A stretch of 64,000 bases of DNA from NCBI GenBank assembly GCA_034509425.1, contig JAVTVJ010000011.1, positions 8,074,001-8,138,000 of the forward strand. Reading direction: 5' to 3'. Source of the DNA: Eopsaltria australis (lineage: Eukaryota > Chordata > Aves > Passeriformes > Petroicidae). Shown here one piece after another: positions 55,936-64,000 of the stretch (position 1 is its first letter; each line of letters opens with the position of its first letter). Both the position numbers and the translations under genes were made by a program. Under the pieces are notes generated by a model. It made no database searches. It saw only the letters and a list, made by a program, of their open reading frames with translations, and had not been told where the DNA came from.

Positions 55936-57897
55936 CACATTTTTGTTCCTATTAGAGCTGCTGATGTCATGGATCTGCATTATAGTTCCCTGAAGGTTAC
56001 TCTAATGAACAAATCTAGATTCAATTATTCAAAAGTGCTGGAATTCTGCCTGTACAATTTTCACTTCACTAATGGGCTGGGCAGATTTTGATTTTTCTCA
56101 AACAGTTCACAAATGAAGCTTAACATCATGTTGTTAACTGCTTTTATTGCATTTCCCATAACATGAAGCAAAACATAAATTTTAAATGCAGGAAAATTTA
56201 AAAATCGAATGAATGCAAGTCTGAGGTTTTGTTCAAAATATTCTGGTGTCATTATTGGCTTTTATTCATTTCAGTTCACATCAGCTTAACACATTTGCAT
56301 TCTATCTGTTTATATGACTGACAGTTTAGAAGAATGCAGGGTAGGAGTTAAACTGATTGACTTCCATTTACCTTCAGATAGTCAAGCTCTGGTGAGTGAG
56401 TTGTATGTGATCATGCAGAATTTCTGGTTTCAGCTAATTTGTATCTCACATTGCTACCTCTATCAAAGCATAGTATGCACAAAGACACTATCATATCAGT
56501 ATTATTTTATGCTTCCACTTCATGGGTATCAATATATTTGCAGTTTGGCCCAAGTGGTGTGTTCTGTGTGTCACAGCCTTCTACACTCTGTTCCATCATC
56601 CTGTTGTTCCAGCTCAAACTCTCCAAAAGATCAGGAGAATTTTAAAGAAGGATGCCCAAACTTATTTCTCTTTAGTTTGCATAGCCTCAATTTACAATTT
56701 CATTCTCACATGTTTCAAGCCAAATGTTCTACTCTTGTCCTCTGTGACAGAGGATCTTTCACAACCTGGAAATCACAACTGAAATTGTAGCACATGTTTA
56801 AGCTTGAGCCTGCAAACACTGCAGCCTGAGACTTGAATTTCATAAGACCTCTTTTGGATATATTCACTTGCCCACTGCAGTAATGTGTAGGACCAGAGGC
56901 AAGCTTTAGAAGCAGGCTGATCTATCAAGTGAGTAAGCCACTAGTAAAACTGAAAAGAAACCTTTTAAAGACCTGTGGTAAATTGTTTGAATTTCACTGC
57001 TTTAATCCCTTCAAGTATTATGCAAACACTCATGAATTGGGACTTGAGGAGGAATCTGAACAAGCCGAGGGTTAGGGTAAATGTTCGTAAAATCAGAGAG
57101 GTAAAATTAGAATAATAAAACAAATCCAAACTGTTAAGTGGGCTGATTAAACAGTAAGAGCTCATTTTCACCTTCTGCTATTCTAGTAATGTTATGTTCA
57201 TTTTAATGACATTCTTATATCTTTCAGGGCTGTAAAAAGTTCTGTACATCTTTCTGACAGCAGTAAGAAGCTAAGGGCATGAAGCAGAGGCCTGAATGAC
57301 CCTATGATAAATTGAAGCAAGTCTGGATCTGCTAGACAGGTAAGGCTTGACTTGGGACTGGGATGGGAATCCGGTGCCACTGCTGGAGAATGACATCAAG
57401 GACAGATACCTCACTGCTCGTCCTTTGTGCTCTCTGCATCTGGAAAAAAGGGTGATCACAGCATTGCACAAAAGGGCAATTCAAATTGTGAGTTCATTTT
57501 GGATACTGTGGATTTGTCCCCTTGTAGGACCTTGTCTGTCTTCATTGACTTGTAGAAAGCCTATGATATTCATTGATTTAAAGTGGTGCCTAGGACTGAT
57601 TAATGCAAATGCTTTTGTTGAGTGGCATGTAACCATAATTCCAGTGGAGAATTTAAGGGCTTGGAGAGCTCAGGCATTATTTTGGTTTACCTTTATCTGA
57701 GTAAAATTTAAATGTCATTACACTAACCAACCACATACAGTAATGTCTGTGGAAGGACCCATAGTGTGTTTGTATTGTGCAAGTTTAAAGCAAGCCATGG
57801 TATTTGGCATTTCTGCCATGAGAAATCTGTAATACTGCCACAGTAGTCTGGTTTACAGCTTCCCTGGGTTTCCATGGGTTTGAGGTACTGTCCTTAA
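55936..57897. other. Intergenic stretch between two CR1 copies
   Basis: No gene seen. It contains a possible reverse-transcriptase fossil near 57529-57600 on the + strand (see findings). The 158-codon frame at 56314-56790 is not convincing. Confidence 0.5.
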
Positions 57898-58735
57898 ACA
57901 GGACTGTCCTTAAACACTTCCAGGCGTAAGGTATCCACAACTTCTCTGGGCAACCTACTCCAGTGCTTCACCACCCTCATGGTAAAGAATTTCTTCCTAA
58001 TATCAAATCTAAACCTACTATCTCAGTTTGAAACCATTCCCTCTTTTCCTGTCCTTGTAAAAATTCCTCTCCATCTTTCTTGTGGGCTCCCTTTAGGTAT
58101 TGGAAGGCTTCAATTAGGCCACCCTGGAGCCTTCTCTTCTCCAGGCTGAACAATCCCAGTTCTCTCAGAGTTCCCTTGTAGGAGAGGTGCTCCAGCCCTC
58201 TAATCTTTTTTGGTGGCCCTCATCTGCACTCGCTCCAACAGGTTCCTGTCCTTCCTGTGCTGAGGCCTCAGAGCTGGATGCAGCACTGCAGGTGGGTCTC
58301 ACCAGAGCAGAGTAGAGAGGCAGAATCCCTCCCTTGCCCTGCTGGCCACTCTGCTTTTGATGCAGCCCAGGACAAGTTTGGCTTTCTGGGTTGCAGATGC
58401 TGGGTCATTTCCAGCCTCTCACCCACCAGCACCCCCAAGTCCTTCTCTTCAGAGCTGCTGTTGATCTGTTCATTCCCCAGCCTGTGTTGATACCATGAGT
58501 TGTTCTCACCCAAGTGCAGCACTTGCACTTGGTCTTGTTAAACTGCATGAGATTTCCATGGGCCCACTTCCTGATCTTGTCCAGGTCCCTCTGCATGGCT
58601 TCCCAGCCTTCAGGTGCTGCAACTGCACCACTCAAATTGGTGTCACCTGGAAATTTGCTGAGGGTGCATTTGATCCCTTTGTCATAGTATCTTCTTTGCA
58701 AGACTATTGAAGACATTTACTGTGGTGTCCTTAAA
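57898..58735 (-). mobile_element. CR1 LINE fragment with reverse-transcriptase C-terminal remnant, - strand
   Basis: An approximately 840 bp minus-strand CR1 lacking the last 100 or so bases of its 3' end. Translated on the minus strand it shows the end of the pol protein in two overlapping frames (58405-58716, with LMQFNKTKCK, and 58268-58528, with KDLGVLVGERLEMTQHLQ). The coding region is therefore frameshifted and dead. The 3'UTR blocks match those of the copy at 55,481. Confidence 0.92.
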
Positions 58736-59342
58736 TCTCAGCTGTTCTTTAAATTATGAATGTTATGGGTCTGTTCATCTTACAGAAAGGATACCCTGAT
58801 ATGGAAATAGCTCAGTTTTTTCTTCTGGAACTTCAGGAACTAATTGAAATTTGCTTTCCCTTAAATCCTCCTTGAACACTTGAATTGCTCTATTTATACA
58901 CATTTGTAACAATATGTTTAATAAATTTAACATGTTAATTAATTCAACAGCATGGTTATTCAGCCTGTTAATTTTGTAGTGCAATTGTTCAAAGAAAGAC
59001 TTATGATCAGGGAAATAGCCAAGGACTAATCCAACATCCTGAATGGAATTCTTATTTATTTCTTGAGAATTATGACTTAACTACCTCACCCCCAAAAAAA
59101 TCCTCTCCAATTCCCCTCTAACTTTAAGTGGTGTAGTAATGTTTGCTTACAGAAATCTTGTTATTTTTTTCAGAGAACTGTTTTTAATATAAACACAAAA
59201 ATATATAGTAAAAAAAAAGAGATAAAATCATTCAGTAATGAGGCTCTATTGAATACAGATGGGTAAGAGTGAACAAGAGGAACCTAAAAGGGAATGAAAG
59301 ATACATACATCCTACCTGAAAAACTGTAACAACCAAAAGGCC

Positions 59343-59465
59343 TATTCATTTATTCCTGAGAGAAAAATATTTCTTCTCAAGTATTTGAGAAGAATGATAG
59401 AAAAAAAGGGGTATATTCTTTCATTCCTGAGAGAAAAATAAGTATTTGAGAAGAATGATAGAAAA
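59343..59465. repeat. Imperfect tandem duplication with hairpin
   Basis: Two copies of a segment with TTCCTGAGAGAAAAATA and AGTATTTGAGAAGAATGATA. Copy 1 (59343-59405) holds a 10-bp inverted repeat, TTCTTCTCAA / TTGAGAAGAA. Copy 2 (59414-59465) lacks one arm. Confidence 0.85.
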
Positions 59466-61328
59466 ATCTCCTGGAGAACCTATGGAAAACCTACTAGATT
59501 TCATTTGTAGGCTTGGATCTTATGATTGTAACTTCTTCAATGTCTTTAAAATGAAACATTTTGTAAGAAATTGTTTGAACCAAAGTTGTTGAAATCAACC
59601 GATTTTGCCTTTTAGGAACTACTGATTACTCCAAGAAAACTTCTTCTTTATACCTGAGATTATTCTGCCTTGTGGGTCTGGTGCAGACCAGCAAGCAATT
59701 CCCTTGGCTTTTCCAAATTTTGCCTTCTGTTTCAGCAAAACAGAAGAGTTTTCCTAAAACCCAAAACCGAATAGATGTGGTTGTCTGACCTGCTGTTTCC
59801 TTAAGAAAGGTCCTTGAACTTCTAAACAGCCAGGTGGGACTTTGACCCAGAGGGAACACAGGTACTTATCTATTGTCTACCTGTGGTCTTTCTTACAGGC
59901 TAGGAGCTAGCAAATACCAGATTTCCACGTGAAAAAAAGATTTAAAACTACAGCAGATAATTTGATGTAAATTTGGTCAACACAAACATATGCAGATCTT
60001 GAACTGCTCTGTTTAGGAATAAAATTATCTTATGACCACTTTTCTGAATCTTCTCCTCTGCTCTGCATTTAGATGGTCTTATTTTTAAAATACATGTAGA
60101 AAGAAATGAAAGGTTCACAGAAGAGAGAAAGAACCAGTTATGTATGTCATTTGGGACTGATTCTGAAACTTCTTTGGGACATAAATAATTGAGTACTTGC
60201 AGTATCAGGGAGGGTGGGGATGATGGGTAGTATATTCTTTCAGTGGAGACAGGAGTATTGCTGTCCCATTTGCATCTGATATTAAGTAATATTAAGTGTA
60301 GCACAACAGGAGAGAATGGATATCCTGGGACAGACTGTTCTTGTGGTCTGGTAATTGGGGCACTCCAGTGGTAAATATGAGTGTCTTGATTAAGATACTT
60401 GGTATGATCTAGGCAGCTGGAAAAAAATTAATTTCATCTTTAAAGAAATAGTTATTCAGAAAACTGAATTGCAGGATCTCCCAGAAAGTACATGGGCAAG
60501 AGGACAGGGATAGAAATGGATAGATGTATTTTCTATTTAAATATATTTTTTAACTTAACTGGAAGCATTTGCCAGTTTCTAAACATTTCCGTCAATAATG
60601 TCAGGTCAACTGAATAAGCACTTTGGGAAAATAAATTAATTACTGAAAAACATGGTTGGTCTGGTATACAAAACAGTCCAAGTTTGCTAACAGCCCTGTC
60701 AGTAAACTAGTTCCATTATATGTATAAAATTTCCTTTCCAGAAAATCTTAAGTAGTGTTATTTCCAGAATCTCATCTGATGTCCCTGGTTTCTATTAATT
60801 AATTAATTAATGTCTATTATAAATAAATGTTTGTAAGCTTCTCTTTATGTGGGTCTACAACTAAACACCAAGTGTTTTGGCTTTTAGCTAAGTGTCAGCA
60901 AGCAGATCAGAAAGCATCAGGAGAGGCTGGATTAATTAAACACAAGCTTTGATCTCTCTCTTTTCTCTGCTATGTTTTTAAGTAGTCCTTTGGGTTATGG
61001 TTCATTACTGGGTTTTGTTTGTAGATAAGGTTAAGGGCTAATGTGCAAGGTATTTGTGCGAAAATAGTTGTGCTGTCGCCAAGTGCATTAAGTGCTTTGG
61101 AGGATTTACAAAATGTTTAGTTACGGTGCCCGTAGCTACACACATTTGATCAGCAATATGCAAGGTGCCATACAGATAATTAGTGAATAATAGTTTTTGC
61201 CTCAGCTCACAACAAAGTGTGAATTCCAGGCTTCATTTTTATTTTTAAAGGTATCTGAGACATGCTAGTATACATTGTTATGCTATGTTTGAAAAAAAAT
61301 AACACATGAAGATACTGGCATACAGTGA

Positions 61329-61372
61329 TTTTTTTTTTGTTTGTTTTTTGTTTGTTTGTTTGTTTGTTTTTT
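61329..61372. repeat. (TTTG)n / poly-T low-complexity tract
   Basis: A run of T followed by repeated GTTT units and T6. Confidence 0.9.
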
Positions 61373-61398
61373 AAAACAATTTTTTTCCCTACAAATAA

Positions 61399-61715
61399 TT
61401 ATTTAGAATCTTGGAATGATGGAAAACCTTTAGGTTGGAAAGGCTTTCTGGAGGTCATCTGGTACAAGCTCTAGCTGAAAGCAGGGCATTGGACTGGGTT
61501 AAATAGGGCTCTGTGAAGCCAAATCTTTAATATCTCCAGCAAAGGAGATCCCACCACTTCTTTGGAAACCTCTTCCAGTGTTTAACTATTCTCACAGTAA
61601 ATAACTTTTGTGTAATGTCCCAGGTTCTGCATGTTGCTTTTTGCTCTGTCACTTTCCTTCCTTTGGGAGAGAGTACTTACCTCCTCTCTGTGACTACCTC
61701 TCTTAGGTACTAGAA
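61399..61715 (-). mobile_element. Diverged CR1 LINE 3' end, - strand
   Basis: Plus-strand blocks AGAATCTTGGAATGATGG, GGTCATCTGGTACAAGC, CCACCACTTCTTTGGAAACC and TTCTCACAGTAAATAAC follow CR1 3'UTR order but are more diverged than the other two minus-strand copies, so this is probably an older subfamily. Confidence 0.75.
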
Positions 61716-61719
61716 GGAT

Positions 61720-62945
61720 AATTTATACCGCTCCAGTCCCATTTCAGCTGTTGGCTTTTTAACATTTTGTTTTAACATCTGGCATAGTTTAGTTTAATCT
61801 TAATAGAGTAGATTATTAATGATTGCGATGCTCACTAAAACCAAAACTATTAAATGGAGGGAAGAGTCAGTATGCCCTTTGCCATTTATGGGAATAATTC
61901 ATTTCCTATGCCAGGGAATAAAACTGCAGGGGATCAGAAAGATGTGCTCCACTATATCATCTGCTTTCTGGAAAGAAAAGTTCATTGTAAGGCACCCTTA
62001 CTCCACTTCTGAATTTAAGCAAATTCTAGCTCATAGAAATTCCTGCAGACACAACAGTGTGACAGGTGACTCTGACTTGGTGCTGCCCATGTCACTTTGC
62101 ATTAGAAGATACAGTGTGACTGACATGAGTGATATAAAATGTCAAGTAAGACACTTGTCAAAAGTGGACAAAATCTGCACCTTTTCTGTTTAAATTTAGC
62201 AAAAGAAACTGTCTTAAAACCAAGTTAGGCAGCCTGGGTTTTGTTTGGTTCTCCTTTTTCCCCCCACTAAAGGTGACCTGAGAATATTAACTTCTAAATA
62301 GTTACAAAGGTTTTTATAAATTTATACTGACAAGCTCTCTCAGGGATGATCAGGAGCAGTCTTCATCAGGAGGCAAGTAAGGGGACTTTCAGTCACATTT
62401 CTTGCTCTGTGTACACCTGATGTCACACTTTCCTGCTCTGAAGGTAACAATTCCTGCATCCTTAATGCTGCCCTGCAGATTGTCTTCAGCTCATTCCCAT
62501 GTGAAGAGTCATAGGAAAGCAACGGAGCTGTGCAGCTGCCTTAATTTCCCACTTTTCTCATCCCTACTGTCTTCATCGGCAAGAAAACCTCCAACACTTG
62601 GATAAAATGCATAACATAGTTTCTGTACCTTACACTGTGATTATCTGTATAAACCCTTGGACCAGTTTCATCTCTGTAAGGAGATAAGGATGCTCAGCAA
62701 GTGACAGCACTTGATCCTACATGGTGTTGTAGTCATAGTTTGCAATATCAGATCACAGTCTTGTCAGGTGCACTTGTAGGTTTGTGGGAGAAAAATTGTG
62801 CTCTAGACTTTAGGGTATATAACAAGCAGATTATATAAAAATAAGTTAAAGTCATAGTTATAAAATACAAGTGAAAGAAAAGATTTGAAGTGATTCACAA
62901 GCAAGATTTTTATTATCTGGAAAATATTTATTGGCTAAACAACTC
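61720..62945. other. Intergenic stretch before the right-edge gene
   Basis: The 124-codon plus frame at 61819-62193 has no recognisable domain and is not called. The sequence just left of 62,945 is the 3' side of the unrecognised minus-strand gene. Confidence 0.45.
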
Positions 62946-63246
62946 TTAAGGAGTTTTGCTGTTGACTTTGGGGAAGCTGGACTTTGACACAGGTGCATGT
63001 CTAAAAAGAATTTTCTGTTTAGATATTCTGGAAAAGAGCTCTGCAAGTCTGCTCTTGCTGTGCAGTGCAGATTCATTCTTCAGTGCATCCTGCAGTTCTG
63101 CCCTAATTTTCTCTGAGATGTCTAGCCCAGACACACAGCTTCCTCCATAAACTCTGGATTTGATAGATTTGTGGACAGACTTGTTGAGTTCCAAATAAGC
63201 AGTAGAAATGGTTACTGTGTACAAGACCACATACGCTTGCACTCCT
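62946..63246 (-). CDS. Terminal coding exon of an unrecognised gene
   Basis: Acceptor ttcatgtaaag (moderate). One base completes Lys, then GVQAYVVLYTVTISTAYLEL follows, then NKSVHKSIKSR and a helical, charged stretch (DISEKIRAELQDALKNE, SRLAELFSRISKQK), with a basic Ser/Pro tail ending NSKTP and TAA at 62946-62948. Minus-strand AATAAA signals follow at 62927-62932 and 62909-62914, so this looks like a true 3' exon with a very short UTR. The 100-codon frame joins the upstream exon in phase. I recognise no family and assign no function. Expected human neighbours beyond SGO1 (ZNF385D, UBE2E2) do not resemble it. An old or mammal-lost gene, or a pseudogene, are possible. Confidence 0.6.
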
Positions 63247-63395
63247 CTTTACATGAAAGCACTTTAAATAATTTTCATTTATGAATAATTTTAATACTAA
63301 ATAAAATTAAGACTAGACCCTGATTTTTTGAAAGATATATTTTGTTTGTTAGCTGAGTGCAAATACAAACAGTGATTTAAAACAAAGCCACCTAC

Positions 63396-63482
63396 TTGTC
63401 TTTGGTGTTTATGAGCATGAATGCAATTAAATCAGTTTCTGGGATGCTTTCTAGATAGTAATATCCTCGTGCCATGATATAG
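63396..63482 (-). CDS. Internal exon of the unrecognised right-edge gene
   Basis: Acceptor tctatgtag, donor GACAA|gtaggt. It is 87 bp: one base finishing a codon, then YIMARGYYYLESIPETDLIA and FMLINTKD, then two bases that join to the first base of the next exon to give Lys. The intron to the terminal exon is 149 bp. Alternating hydrophobic residues suggest beta strands. IPETDLIAF weakly recalls the IPxTNLxxL segment near the C-terminus of calcium-channel alpha2-delta proteins, but the following exon does not, so that is not a call. Further exons should lie beyond 64,000. Confidence 0.55.
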
Positions 63483-64000
63483 CTACATAGATTTAAAATT
63501 TAAATTTTACATAGATGTAAAATTTAGTGGGAGGGAAGGTGGTCTATGACAATAAGGCTGTTATATGGTACTTAAACTATTTTGGTTAATTTTGCAGCAG
63601 ATATCAAGTGATGACAGGGAATATTAGAGATCTCAACTCTCCCTCTGGTTATTTCTTCTACTGCTAAGTACTCATCTCAAAAAAGAATAGGTAGCCAGAT
63701 TTGTTGAAATCAGTAAAATAAGACATTGTAGGAACTATGGTGCCATCCCAAAGCTTATTACTAGTATGGCATAGGCTGGTTCATCATGCTTAAAGACAAA
63801 ATGGACAAGTATAAATTAGGGTGAGATGTAGCCAGGAGTGGTCTAGGTTAGGAGGCAGATCTTCATCTATGAAGTACAAATTGTTCACTTTAAAAGGGCC
63901 TTTGACTTCTGGCTCAAAAATCCCAACCAAAATTCTTGGAGGAAGGAGAAAATCTTGAAAATACAAACACCTCCTTCATTTGGGCCGGAGCTGTTGGCTG

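Noticed and set aside
56314..56790. 158-codon plus-strand frame
   Set aside because: Ser/Leu/Cys-rich random-like translation with overlapping frames in other phases. No support.
61819..62193. 124-codon plus-strand frame near the right-edge gene
   Set aside because: No domain, and on the opposite strand to the supported exons. Not called.

Overview
This 64 kb window is vertebrate nuclear DNA, almost certainly from a bird and probably a songbird. Coding sequence is split into small exons bounded by GT/AG. The interspersed repeats are CR1 LINE tails and ERV-type LTRs. One short element looks like a tRNA-Ile-headed SINE with a CR1-like tail, a type known from passerines. Species and chromosome cannot be read from the sequence. 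Gene identities were made by reading the translated exons against remembered family sequences. No alignment was run.

Left third (1 to about 21,025, + strand): the last twelve coding exons, terminal stop and 3'UTR of KAT2B (PCAF), a histone/lysine acetyltransferase. The 484 readable residues fall exactly on human residues 349-832, so Glu570 of the GNAT active site and Asn803 of the bromodomain keep their human numbers. The upstream exons lie off the left edge. One intron carries two copies of an LTR-like repeat in opposite orientation (about 6137-7290). Another carries a CR1 tail.

Middle (about 22,790 to 27,900, - strand): the complete coding sequence of SGO1 (shugoshin 1), the centromeric cohesin protector, in eight coding exons predicting 591 aa. 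It lies tail-to-tail with KAT2B, as in human 3p24. Its 5' end is in a strong CpG island with an inverted CCAAT box and a CHR (TTTGAA) element, the layout of a G2/M-regulated promoter. A probable solo LTR sits just upstream. The 1.8 kb between the two 3' ends holds the tRNA-Ile/CR1 SINE.

Right half (about 28,500 to 62,900): AT-rich intergenic DNA with no gene I can support. It holds simple repeats, three CR1 copies all on the - strand within about 6 kb (55.5-61.7 kb), one reverse-transcriptase-like fossil, a small tandem duplication and some CpG-retaining stretches that might be conserved noncoding elements.

At the right edge (62,946 to 63,482, - strand) two exons join in frame across a 149 bp intron and end in a stop codon followed by poly(A) signals. 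This looks like the 3' end of a protein-coding gene that I do not recognise, and it is the most interesting unexplained item in the window.

KAT2B (transcriptional co-activation) and SGO1 (chromosome segregation) are not a pathway unit. Their adjacency is conserved synteny.
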